A DNA stretch of 64,000 nt from Streptomyces tendae (GTDB taxonomy: Bacteria > Actinomycetota > Actinomycetes > Streptomycetales > Streptomycetaceae). The DNA lies in assembly GCF_008632955.1 (NCBI RefSeq), contig NZ_CP043959.1, forward strand, positions 3,782,001 to 3,846,000, given 5' to 3'. Both the position numbers and the translations under genes were made by a program. Below the pieces are notes generated by a model that saw only the letters and a program-made list of their open reading frames with translations, ran no database searches and was not told the DNA's origin. This document shows, in pieces, positions 54,929 through 63,423 of the stretch; positions within the stretch are counted from its first letter, which is position 1, and each line of letters starts with the position of its first letter.

Positions 54929-56340
54929 CCACCGCACACACCGAGATGGACCAGACCCGCATGAGCGACTTCCCCCGGTTCCCGCCCGGCTTCGTCTTCG
55001 GCGCCGCCACCGCCTCCTACCAGATCGAGGGAGCGGCCCGGGAGGACGGACGCGGACCGTCGATCTGGGACACCTACAGCCGCACCCCCGGCCGGGTCGC
55101 GAACGGCGACACCGGTGACGTCGCCTGCGACCACTACCACCGCTACCCGGAGGACGTGGCGCTCCTGCGCGACCTGGGCGTCGGCTCGTACCGCTTCTCC
55201 GTCGCCTGGCCGCGGATCGTGCCCGACGGCTCAGGGCCGGTGAACCCCAAGGGTCTCGACTTCTACTCCCGGCTGGTCGACGAACTCCTCACCGCCGGCA
55301 TCGAGCCGGCCGTCACCCTCTACCACTGGGACCTCCCGCAGGCCCTGGAGGACCGGGGCGGCTGGCGGGTGCGGGACACCGCGGAGCGGTTCGCCGAGTA
55401 CACGGCCGTCGTCGCGGACCACCTGGGCGACCGGGTGCCCCGCTGGATCACCCTGAACGAGCCGTGGTGCAGCGCCTTCCTCGGCTACTCCGTCGGCCGT
55501 CACGCCCCCGGCGCCCAGGAGGGCCGGGGCGCGCTCGCCGCCGCCCACCACCTGCTGGTCGGCCACGGCCTCGCCGTACGGGCCCTGCGCGCGGCGGGGG
55601 TGCGTGAGGCCGGCATCACCCTCAACCTCGACCACCACCTGCCCGCGACGGACTCCGACGCCGACCGGGCGGCGGTGGTACGCGCCGACACCCTGCACAA
55701 CCTGGTGTGGACGGAGCCGATCCTCGCCGGGCGCTACCCGGACACCGAGGAGGAGACCTGGGGCGAGCTGATCACCGGGCAGGACTTCCGCCGCGACGGC
55801 GACCTGGAGCTGATCGCGCAGCCGCTGGACTTCCTGGGCGTCAACTACTATCGCCCGATCGTCGTGGCCGACGCCCCCCACCGGGAGAGCGACATCGCCC
55901 TGCGGGTGGCGACCGACAACCGGTACACGGAGGAGCCGATGCCCGGCGTCCGGCGCACCGCCATGGGCTGGCCGGTGGCGCCGGCCACCTTCACCGACCT
56001 CCTGATGGACCTCGGGAAGCAGTACGGGGACGCGCTGCCGCCCGTCCACATCACGGAGAACGGCTCCGCCGAGGACGACGAGGTGGCCGCCGACGGCGCC
56101 GTGCATGACACGGCCCGCGTGCAGTACCTCCGCGACCACCTGACCGCGCTGCGGGCCGCGATCGACGCCGGCGTCGACGTGCGCGGCTACTACGTGTGGT
56201 CCCTGCTGGACAACTTCGAGTGGGCCTTCGGCTACGACAAGCGCTTCGGCATCGTCCGCGTCGACTACGACACCCAGCGGCGCACCCCGAAGGACAGTTA
56301 TCACTGGTACCGGCGCATGATCGCCGCCCAGCGGTCCTGA
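54925..56340 (+). CDS. beta-glucosidase, GH1
   Basis: The protein has 471 residues from GTG 54925, coupled to the permease gene. The family N-terminal signature [19 protein letters not shown] is followed by the acid/base Glu179 in ITLNEPWC and the nucleophile Glu378 in [10 protein letters not shown]. It ends with [21 protein letters not shown]. It is cytosolic and cleaves imported beta-glucosides such as cellobiose. With GH31 across the divergent region it would fully degrade xyloglucan fragments. The conserved domain itself begins at the internal Met of MSDFPRFP, an alternative start. Confidence 0.94.
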   Translation: MTTAHTEMDQTRMSDFPRFPPGFVFGAATASYQIEGAAREDGRGPSIWDTYSRTPGRVANGDTGDVACDHYHRYPEDVALLRDLGVGSYRFSVAWPRIVPDGSGPVNPKGLDFYSRLVDELLTAGIEPAVTLYHWDLPQALEDRGGWRVRDTAERFAEYTAVVADHLGDRVPRWITLNEPWCSAFLGYSVGRHAPGAQEGRGALAAAHHLLVGHGLAVRALRAAGVREAGITLNLDHHLPATDSDADRAAVVRADTLHNLVWTEPILAGRYPDTEEETWGELITGQDFRRDGDLELIAQPLDFLGVNYYRPIVVADAPHRESDIALRVATDNRYTEEPMPGVRRTAMGWPVAPATFTDLLMDLGKQYGDALPPVHITENGSAEDDEVAADGAVHDTARVQYLRDHLTALRAAIDAGVDVRGYYVWSLLDNFEWAFGYDKRFGIVRVDYDTQRRTPKDSYHWYRRMIAAQRS

Positions 56341-56368
56341 CGCCACGCGCCTCAGGCGGCCGTGGCGT
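56340..56368. terminator. hairpin between convergent GH1 and phosphatase genes
   Basis: ACGCCACG (56340-56347) pairs with CGTGGCGT (56361-56368) around a 13-base loop. The second arm lies in the last codons of the phosphatase gene. Confidence 0.45.
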
Positions 56369-57569
56369 CGTCCACGTCCGCCGTGGGGCGCACCGCGACG
56401 GACTTCCCGGCCTCTGTGACGGACTCCCCGGCTCCTGTGACGGCCGGCTGGCGCAGCAGGAGCAGCGCCGCGTCGTCGTGGAGCCGCCCGCCCACATGGT
56501 CCAGCAGGTCCTCGTGGAGCGCGGCCAGGGTGCGCTCCGGCTCGTCGCACAGGTGCCGGGCCAGCCCTTCGGGCAGGGGGTAGAACGCGCGGTCGGCGTC
56601 GCGCGCCTCCGTGACGCCGTCGGTGTAGAGGAGCAGCTGGTCCCCGTCGCCGAAGGGCATCACCTGCAGGCGGGGGGAGTCGTCCGACAGGGCGCGCAGT
56701 CCGAGCGGCGGCGCGGGGTGGTCGGTCTCGACGGCGGCCACCTCGGCGTCCCGGATCAGCAGCGGGGGAGCGTGACCGCAGTTGACCATCTCAAGCCGGC
56801 CGGTCCCCGGGCAGCCCACGACCACGGCGGTCACGAAGTCGTCGCCCCCCAGGTTGCGGGCCAGGCTCCGCTCGATCCGGCACACCACGTCCAGCAGGTC
56901 CGGCTCGTCGTACGCCGCCTCGCGGAACACGCCGAGCACCAGCGCGGCCGTCCCCACGGCCGGCAGCCCTTTGCCCCGTACGTCGCCGACGATCATCCGC
57001 ACGCCGTACGGGGTGGGGACGAGCGCGTACAGATCGCCGCCGATCCGGGCCTCGGCGGCCGCCGCGCTGTAGCGCACCGCGACCTGGAAGGGGCCGACCG
57101 TCTCGGGCACCGGTTGCAGCAGGGCGTGCTGAGCGGTCTCCGCGACGGAGCGCACCGCGGCGAGCACCCGCTCACGGCGGGCCCGCAGGGTGCTGGCGAG
57201 GGCGCCCGCCAAGGTGACGGTCACCAGGGCGGCGAGCACGACGGCCAGGTGCGCGAAGGCCATGTCGTGCCGGTAGGCGATCCCCGCGCCGAGCAGCGAG
57301 GCGAGGAGTCCCACGCCCAGCACACCCCGGGGCCTGCTGGTGGCGGCCGCCAGCGCGGGACCGGTGGCGAGCAGGGGAAGCCAGATGCGCCCGGTGCCGG
57401 CGAGCAGGTCGATGCACACGATGACAGAGACGATCAGCACGGGGAGGGCCGACGTCTCGGCGGCCCAGTGTGCGACCGCTCGCGCCCGGGGCGACCAGGA
57501 ACGCCTGCTTCCGCGTGAGTAGGGCCGTATCGGCGAACGGTCGCGTCCATGCTGACGGGCGTGACTCAT
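56352..57569 (-). CDS. membrane-anchored SpoIIE-type PP2C phosphatase
   Basis: From ATG 57569 the protein has 405 residues. About five membrane segments lie between residues ~40 and 130 (ALPVLIVSVIVCIDLLAG, LPLLATGPALAAAT, LAVVLAALVTVTLAGALA). The PP2C domain has ARIGGDLYALVP, VGDVRGKGLPAVGTAALV and YTDGVTEARDADRAFYPL, ending LHDDAALLLL. It probably dephosphorylates STAS proteins in response to a membrane signal. A TTG at 57629 would add 20 residues; neither start has a strong ribosome binding site. The IclR gene upstream is on the same strand, 99 bases away. Confidence 0.88.
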   Translation of the reverse strand: MSHARQHGRDRSPIRPYSRGSRRSWSPRARAVAHWAAETSALPVLIVSVIVCIDLLAGTGRIWLPLLATGPALAAATSRPRGVLGVGLLASLLGAGIAYRHDMAFAHLAVVLAALVTVTLAGALASTLRARRERVLAAVRSVAETAQHALLQPVPETVGPFQVAVRYSAAAAEARIGGDLYALVPTPYGVRMIVGDVRGKGLPAVGTAALVLGVFREAAYDEPDLLDVVCRIERSLARNLGGDDFVTAVVVGCPGTGRLEMVNCGHAPPLLIRDAEVAAVETDHPAPPLGLRALSDDSPRLQVMPFGDGDQLLLYTDGVTEARDADRAFYPLPEGLARHLCDEPERTLAALHEDLLDHVGGRLHDDAALLLLRQPAVTGAGESVTEAGKSVAVRPTADVDDATAA

Positions 57570-57668
57570 GTGCTGTCCGGTGTCCTCACCTTTGCGCTGC
57601 GCGCGTGTCCGAAATGCGTGCTCTTTCAAGAAAAGGTGATGGTGCCCGGTATCACAAGCGAATGATTT

Positions 57669-58421
57669 TCACATAGTGAGAGAAAGGGTGCGGGTGATCC
57701 GGCCGGCGGTGGGCACGAGCCGGTCGCGGATCTCGTCGAGCCGGTCGAGCCGGCTGCGGGGCATGGACACGCCGATGGAGCCCAGCATGCTGCCGCTGTG
57801 GACCGGCACCGCCACGCACACCGTGCCGAGCGCGTACTCCTCGAGGTCCGTCATGGCCGGGGCGAGGGAGGCGGTCTCCAGTCGGCGCACCAGCTCCACG
57901 GCCGTGGTGACCGTGTGCGGGGTGAGGTCGTTCAGGGTGTGCCGGGACAGGTAGTCCTTGCGCTCCTCGTCGTCCAGCTCCCGCAGCACGGCCTTGCCGA
58001 GGGCGGTGGCGTGCCCCGCGTCCTCGAAACCCACCCACAGGTCGACCCGTGGGGCGCGCGGACCGTCCACGATCTCGGAGACCCGGATCTCGCCGTCCTC
58101 GTACAAGGTGAGGTAGGCGGCACTCGACAGCTCGTCCCGCAGCGCGGAGAGGGCCGGCCGTACCCGGCCGATCATCGTCTGGCCCAGGCCGCCCGAGTGC
58201 AGGGACTGCAGCCGGTCTCCCAGCACGAACCCGCCATCGTCGAGTTTCCGCAGGTAGCCGTCGTGCACCAGGGTGCGCAGCAGATGGTAGGCGGTGCCCA
58301 GGGGCAGCCCGGTCTCCCGCGCCAGCTGCTTGGCCGGCGCGCCGTTCTCGTGGGCGCTCGCCGCCTCCAGCAGCCGGAAGGCCCGCTGCACCGAGGAGAT
58401 GAGCGTCGGGCTCGCACCCAT
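57669..58421 (-). CDS. IclR family transcriptional regulator
   Basis: The protein has 250 residues. The N-terminal winged helix (SSVQRAFRLLEAASAHENGAP, then LARETGLPLGTAYHLLRTLV) is followed by the IclR effector domain with GRVRPALSALRDEL, GHATALGKAVL and SIGVSMPRSRLDRL. It might serve the nearby GH1/GH31 importer or the GH92 gene; no target is obvious from position. The start follows a short leader with no strong ribosome binding site. Confidence 0.9.
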   Translation of the reverse strand: MGASPTLISSVQRAFRLLEAASAHENGAPAKQLARETGLPLGTAYHLLRTLVHDGYLRKLDDGGFVLGDRLQSLHSGGLGQTMIGRVRPALSALRDELSSAAYLTLYEDGEIRVSEIVDGPRAPRVDLWVGFEDAGHATALGKAVLRELDDEERKDYLSRHTLNDLTPHTVTTAVELVRRLETASLAPAMTDLEEYALGTVCVAVPVHSGSMLGSIGVSMPRSRLDRLDEIRDRLVPTAGRITRTLSLTM

Positions 58422-58504
58422 GCGTCCAGCCTGCGGCAGCGGCCCGCCGACGGCAAGGGAAGTCCCCGCTCCGTCCGGAACGAGGACGTCCCCTCACACG
58501 CCGG

Positions 58505-61477
58505 TCAGCCGGTCCGGCCGTCCCGCCCGGCACCCGGCAGCGGCCGGTCGGTGAGCGCCACGTCGAAGACGTGCATCACCCCCCGGTCGGTACCCGTCGG
58601 CAGCACCACGGCGGCCACCCGCTTCGCCGGATCCAGCGCCACGGGACGCGTGCCGAACACCTTGGTCTGCGCGGTGTCCGAACCGCCCGCGGCCCGGTTG
58701 CGGCCGGTCGTCGTCACCAGCGGCTCGTTCCCGAACTGGTAGGTCGTCCCGGGTGTCCAGTCGGTGAACCCGACCGGCACCGTCTGCGTGGACCCGTCGG
58801 TGTACTCGACCACCGCGCTGCCCTGCGCCGGACCGTTGGTGGCCAGGCCCAGGAAGGAGATCCCCGTGGCCGGCCGGCCGCCGAGCGGGACGCGCTGGCC
58901 GTGCGGGATCCAGTTGTCGGGCTCGCCCGGCCCGGCGTCGGGCCAGACGAACTCGATCCCGGTGTCGCCCAGCGGCAGCCTCGCACCTGGTGCCGCGCCC
59001 GCCTGGGCCAGCCGCTCCCTCGACAGCGAGTTGTCACTGAGGTCCAGCGACCCCAGCCCGCCGTGTCCGTCCGGGGTGGTGCCCACGTTGTTCCGGGCGT
59101 CGGTGCCGTCCGTGTACGACGGCGGCACGTCCCGCGCACCGGTGCCCCAAGCGCCGGGCCGCGCGGCCATCCGGAAGGTGAGCCTGCCGCCCTCGCGGGC
59201 GAACTCCGAGGGGAGCCAGGAGCGGGTGGTGGCCCGCCCGTCGACCCTCAGCGCCGCCACGTGGTGCGCCCGCGCGGCCCCGGGGGCGTCCAGGGTGATC
59301 CGGCGCCGGCTGTCGGCGCTGTCCAGCACGACCCGCTCGAACACGGGGCTGCTCACCGCGAGGTCCGCGGTGCCCGGCACGGCGGGGAACAGACCGATGT
59401 TCGCCCACACGTACCAACTGCTCAGCGAGCCGAGGTCGTCGTTGCCGGGCAGCCCCGAGGGCGAGGTGCCGTACATCTCGTCCACCGCCCGGCGCAGCAC
59501 CTCGCCCGTGCGGTCCGGCCGGCCCAGCCAGTGGTACACGAAAGGCATGGTGAAACTGGGCTGGTTGCTCAGGTACGCGCCCTTCGTGCCGTACACGCCC
59601 GCGTCCAGCTCACGGGTGTGCTCGTCCAGGTCCCGCAGGGCGGCTTCCACGCCACCCCGCTTCTCGACCAGCGCGCCCACGTTGTGCGGCACCATCCAGC
59701 CGTACTGGTAGCCGGTCGCCTGCTCGAACTGGTTGCCCCGCTCACCGAGGTCGAAGCCCCGGTCGAAGCCCGCCCGGTCACGCGGACGGATGTGCCCGCT
59801 GACGTCGTCGAACAGGTTCTGCCAGCTCTGTGCCCGCACCATGAACCGGTCGTACGTCTCCGTGTCGCCCAGCCGCTTGGCCAGTTGCGCGATACCGAAG
59901 TCGTCCACCGCGTACTCGAGCGTCTTGGAGGTCGCCGAGTCGCCCTTGCGGTTCTCGACGAAGCCGACCGTCGCGTACTGGTAGGCGTGCCGGCGCAGGG
60001 AGGTGTCGGCGGGCAGGGTCTGCGTCGACCGCATCGACTCCAGCGCGGCGTGCCGGTCGTAGTCCGTCCCGCCGAACGCGTCGATCGAGGCGACCACCGA
60101 CTGCAGCGAGTCGCCGCTCATCTTCTGCTGGGACTGGTTGAGGGGCGGCCAGTTGGGCCAGGTGCCGGTCTGCCGCGCCATGTCCGTGAGCGACTGGTTG
60201 ATGTCGCTGCCGACCTGGGGGAACAGCAGCGCGACCAGCTGGGCCTGGCTGCGGTAGATGTCCCAGCCCGCGTAGGTGACGTAGTGGTGGCGTCCCGGGC
60301 GGACCCGGTGGACCGTGCCGTCGTAGCCGCGGTACTCCCCGCTGACGTCGTCGAAGACGTTCGGGTGCAGCAGGGCGTGGTACAGCGCGGTGTAGAAGGT
60401 CACCCGCTGGTCCCGGGTCCCGCCGTCCACCCGCACGGTGCCCAGGGCGTCCCGCCACACTCGGGCGGCCTGCGCACGGACCGCGTCGAAGGACCTGCCG
60501 CGCGTCTCGGCGGCCGCGTTGCGCGCGGCGCCCTCGACGCCCACGTAGCTCAGGCCGGTCCGCGCGGTGACCCGGGCGCCCCGGTCGAACACCAGGTAGG
60601 CGCCGGTCCCGTGCTTGACGGTGGTGCCGGAGGCGCTGTCCGTCCCGGGGCGCACCTCGGAGCCCTGCCAGGTGCCGTGGGACCTCACCGGACGGTCGAA
60701 CGTGGTCGAGAAGTAGGCCCGGTAGCGCCCGCCCTCGTCGCACACCGAGGCGGCCTCCACCCAGCCGCTCACGGTGTTGCCGTCGACCTTCACCTCGCTG
60801 CCGAACACGCGGTTGTTGGACCCCGCGACGTCGAACAGCAGCGTCGAGCCGCCGTTCGCGGGGAAGGCGAACCGGCTCACCGCGGTGCGCGTGGTCGCGG
60901 TGAGTTCCGTACGGACGCCGCCCGCGAGGTCCACGGAGTAGTAGCCCGGGTCGGCCTTCTCATCGGCGTGGTCGAAGCCCAGGTAGTAGTCGGTGATCCG
61001 GTCGGCGGGACTGGTGGGCAGGGCGCCGGAGGGCAGCGCCCCGGTGTAGGGCAGCACGGGGAAGTCGAAGCCGCTGAACCGGCCTTCGCAGCCGGTGCCG
61101 GAGAGCCGCGTCATCCCGAAGCCGCGGATCCTGTCCGCCGTGTACTCGTATCCGCCCTTCTGGTCCCCGTCCGAGGTGCGGTAGGTGGTGGGGGAGGACT
61201 GGACCATGCCGAACGGGACCGTGGCGCCCGGATACGTGTTGCCGTAGGCGCTGTTGCCCTTGTTCTGGGAGGTGTCCAGGCGGGTGCCGATGAACGGGTC
61301 GACGGCGTCGAACGCCGCGATGTCGCGGTGGCCCGGGGAGGCGGCGGCCCCGGTGGCCGGGGCCGGTCCGGCGGCCGTCGCGCCGAGGATCAGGGCGGCG
61401 GTGAGCAGTGTGCGACGCAGCGCCGTCGGTCTGCGACGGGGCGTCGGCGGCGTCGGCGGCTCGGTGGCTCTCCACAT
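58505..61477 (-). CDS. secreted alpha-1,2-mannosidase, GH92
   Basis: The protein has 990 residues. The signal peptide LLTAALILGATAAGPAPATG is followed by the GH92 N-terminal beta domain VDPFIGTRLDTSQNKGNSAYGNTYPGATVPFGM. The alpha/alpha barrel has YHALLHPNVFDDVSGEYRGYDG, TYAGWDIYRSQAQLVALLFP and GNDDLGSLSSWYVW, with catalytic Glu/Asp expected in these loops. The last ~230 residues form an extra beta domain. It trims mannose from fungal or plant glycans outside the cell and needs calcium. A perfect palindrome lies ~36 bases upstream. Confidence 0.93.
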   Translation of the reverse strand: MWRATEPPTPPTPRRRPTALRRTLLTAALILGATAAGPAPATGAAASPGHRDIAAFDAVDPFIGTRLDTSQNKGNSAYGNTYPGATVPFGMVQSSPTTYRTSDGDQKGGYEYTADRIRGFGMTRLSGTGCEGRFSGFDFPVLPYTGALPSGALPTSPADRITDYYLGFDHADEKADPGYYSVDLAGGVRTELTATTRTAVSRFAFPANGGSTLLFDVAGSNNRVFGSEVKVDGNTVSGWVEAASVCDEGGRYRAYFSTTFDRPVRSHGTWQGSEVRPGTDSASGTTVKHGTGAYLVFDRGARVTARTGLSYVGVEGAARNAAAETRGRSFDAVRAQAARVWRDALGTVRVDGGTRDQRVTFYTALYHALLHPNVFDDVSGEYRGYDGTVHRVRPGRHHYVTYAGWDIYRSQAQLVALLFPQVGSDINQSLTDMARQTGTWPNWPPLNQSQQKMSGDSLQSVVASIDAFGGTDYDRHAALESMRSTQTLPADTSLRRHAYQYATVGFVENRKGDSATSKTLEYAVDDFGIAQLAKRLGDTETYDRFMVRAQSWQNLFDDVSGHIRPRDRAGFDRGFDLGERGNQFEQATGYQYGWMVPHNVGALVEKRGGVEAALRDLDEHTRELDAGVYGTKGAYLSNQPSFTMPFVYHWLGRPDRTGEVLRRAVDEMYGTSPSGLPGNDDLGSLSSWYVWANIGLFPAVPGTADLAVSSPVFERVVLDSADSRRRITLDAPGAARAHHVAALRVDGRATTRSWLPSEFAREGGRLTFRMAARPGAWGTGARDVPPSYTDGTDARNNVGTTPDGHGGLGSLDLSDNSLSRERLAQAGAAPGARLPLGDTGIEFVWPDAGPGEPDNWIPHGQRVPLGGRPATGISFLGLATNGPAQGSAVVEYTDGSTQTVPVGFTDWTPGTTYQFGNEPLVTTTGRNRAAGGSDTAQTKVFGTRPVALDPAKRVAAVVLPTGTDRGVMHVFDVALTDRPLPGAGRDGRTG

Positions 61478-61512
61478 GAAGGTGGTGTTCCCTGCTTCCG
61501 TGAGGTGCTGCT

Positions 61513-61524
61513 GACAACGTTGTC
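61513..61524. promoter_or_regulatory. palindrome GACAACGTTGTC upstream of the GH92 gene
   Basis: This is a perfect 12-base dyad, 36-47 bases before the GH92 start. ACAACGTTGT-type dyads resemble operators of LacI-family regulators. The cognate protein is not identified. Confidence 0.65.
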
Positions 61525-61642
61525 CGGCGGCGGCCCTGTGCTGGGGCCGCGGCCCACAGTTCAGCGCCTCGGACGCGTCGGCGGAAGCCCCGGGTGACGA
61601 TCGAATGAAGCCGGAGGGAAGTCACGTGCCGCTCGGCACGGC

Positions 61643-61681
61643 CCGTCGGCCGGACCCGCGACGGGCGGGACCGGCCGACGG
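61643..61681 (-). terminator. terminator of the CBM3-GH16 gene
   Basis: CCGTCGGCCGG (61643-61653) and its exact complement (61671-61681) lie directly downstream of the stop codon on the minus strand, with a 17-base loop. Confidence 0.65.
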
Positions 61682-61690
61682 AACGGGCCG

Positions 61691-63118
61691 TCAGGACGCG
61701 GGAACCTCGTCCACGAAGGAGGTGCCCGCGGCACGGAACGCGTCGATCTTCGCCGTGACCTGGTCCGGCGTCAGCACCTGGTCCTTGACGTGCAGGACGT
61801 AGTCCACTTGCTGGTGGTAGGCGCGGGGTGTGGCCGACTGCTGTCCGTCCAGGTCGATCAGCCACTGGTTGAAGTTGATCGACATCGGCCGCTCGGGCAG
61901 GTACGCGGCGTCGTGGGTGCCGAAGTGCCGGCCGTCGACGTAGTAGGTGATGCCGCTGCCGTCGATGGTGACGACCAGGTCGTGCCAGCCGGCGAAGCTC
62001 CGCCGGCTCTCGCTGTGCTGGTTGACGGCCTGCCAGGGGTCGGGGTCGTAGGTCTCCCAGGACGTCGTGTAGAGGATCGAGGACGGCTCGCCCCAGCCGC
62101 CGTTGGGCAGGTACTCGAAGTCGTACTCGGCGTAGTCGTCGGCCATCGGCGCCTTGAGGTCGTTGATCGTGAAGAACGTCTGCACGACGCGGTCGCCGTC
62201 CGGACCGGACACGGGGGCGTCGGAGAAGCGCACCCGGGCCGCGTAGGTGCCGTACGCGAACTTCATGCTCCGGGTGAGGATCTCGGTGTGCGTGGTGGAG
62301 GCGCCCGTGCCGGCGGTGGACGTCTCCAGGTCCATCACCGAGTTCCCGCCCGAGGAGCTGAAGGTCACCTTTGACGGGTCCCAGGTCGCGCCCGGTACGC
62401 CGGGACCGCCCGCGTTGGCGCGCACGCTCCAGCCGTGCGCCGGGAGGGCCGGGTCGGTGTGCGAGGAGTAGTCGAAGTCGTCGAAGAGCGTCTGACCGCC
62501 CTCACCGGGCGGGTCGGTGGGGTCCGTGGGGTCGGTCGGGCCGTCGCCCTCGGGTCCCGCGCCCCACACGGTGGCGCCCGCAAGCCGCGCGGTCACCTTG
62601 TCCCAGTCGGCGTACGACGTGCGCGTGGAGCCGAAGGAGTAGTCGTCGCTCTGCCGCAGCGACCGCCAGTCGGCGCGGTGGAAACGCAGTTGCAGGTCCC
62701 CGGTGTCGGCGCCGGGCGCCAGCGACCCCGCGGCCGGGGTGAACCCGATCTCCAGGTAGCGGTCGGCCGTCGCGGTGGGCCGGGGGAGTGTGCCGAAGGT
62801 GCCGGTGACGGCCGAGCAGCCGACGACCGCCCAGGAGCAGGCGAAGCGGTACGCGGTGTCCTGGGCGTCGGCCTTGAAGTAGTAGCGGATCCTGACCTGG
62901 CTCAACGGCACCGGCGCGGTGCCGGTGTTGCGGACCTTGAACCAGGGTTCGCTCTGGTCGGCGGTGGCCCCGGCGGCGCTGGTGCGGTACTGCACGGCGA
63001 GCGGGCCGGCGGTGGCGGAGGCGGTCGGGGCGGGAAGTCCGGTCAGGGCGGCGCCGCCCAGCAGGGCGGTGAGGGCGAGTGCCGCGCGGGCGCGGCGGCC
63101 GGTGGGACGAGTACGCAT
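61691..63118 (-). CDS. secreted CBM3 plus GH16-type glycoside hydrolase
   Basis: The protein has 475 residues from ATG 63118, with AAAGGACC upstream. The signal peptide ends near SATAGP. A family 3 cellulose-binding module fills about 35-185 (VQYRTSAAGATADQSEPWFKV, RYLEIGFTPAAGSLAPGADTG, YADWDKVTA). A TDPTDPTDPP linker leads to a beta-jelly-roll domain whose AEYDFEYLP matches the ExDxxE/ExDxE catalytic pattern of GH16. YHQQVDYVLHVKD closes it. It probably binds cellulose and cuts a nearby beta-glucan; GH16 assignment is fairly safe but the exact substrate is not. Confidence 0.85.
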   Translation of the reverse strand: MRTRPTGRRARAALALTALLGGAALTGLPAPTASATAGPLAVQYRTSAAGATADQSEPWFKVRNTGTAPVPLSQVRIRYYFKADAQDTAYRFACSWAVVGCSAVTGTFGTLPRPTATADRYLEIGFTPAAGSLAPGADTGDLQLRFHRADWRSLRQSDDYSFGSTRTSYADWDKVTARLAGATVWGAGPEGDGPTDPTDPTDPPGEGGQTLFDDFDYSSHTDPALPAHGWSVRANAGGPGVPGATWDPSKVTFSSSGGNSVMDLETSTAGTGASTTHTEILTRSMKFAYGTYAARVRFSDAPVSGPDGDRVVQTFFTINDLKAPMADDYAEYDFEYLPNGGWGEPSSILYTTSWETYDPDPWQAVNQHSESRRSFAGWHDLVVTIDGSGITYYVDGRHFGTHDAAYLPERPMSINFNQWLIDLDGQQSATPRAYHQQVDYVLHVKDQVLTPDQVTAKIDAFRAAGTSFVDEVPAS

Positions 63119-63423
63119 CCGTGGTCCTTTCACGGTGGGGGTGGCGCACGGTGGGTCGTCCGCGCGGCAGGCGTGGGGTGCCGCACGGCGGGGGCTCGCG
63201 GAGACGGACCGGTCCTCAGGGCTGACCAGTTGTCCGCCGGGCCTTACCAGTCGATGTCGAGAGAAGGTGGCATAGACCAATGTGTGCGTCAACCCCACGC
63301 GGGACAACGGGAATTGACGATCCGCAGCCGGTGTCCGCGGTGACCGGACCAGCTAAGGTCAGGGGCATACCAGTGACCCAAGACCCGCTCCCTGCGGGGC
63401 GGTCGACGAGGAGGGGAGGCCGT
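63119..63423. other. divergent control region between the CBM3-GH16 and GntR genes
   Basis: These ~305 bases hold a DasR-like site (63268-63279), three copies of ACCAGT (near 63215, 63246 and 63370), a TTGACG on each strand and TAAGGT (63354-63359), a possible -10 for the GntR gene. An alternative GntR start, GTG 63373, lies in this stretch. Confidence 0.5.
63268..63279. promoter_or_regulatory. DasR-like (dre) site TGGCATAGACCA
   Basis: The site matches 10 of 12 core positions of the DasR element TGGTCTAGACCA. It lies about 150 bases upstream of the CBM3-GH16 start and near a gene for a GntR/HutC protein, the same regulator class as DasR. Confidence 0.4.

Noticed and set aside
58571..61597. 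1008-residue plus-strand open frame opposite GH92
   Set aside because: It lies wholly antisense to a canonical GH92 mannosidase and shows only repetitive Val/Arg/Gly-rich sequence.
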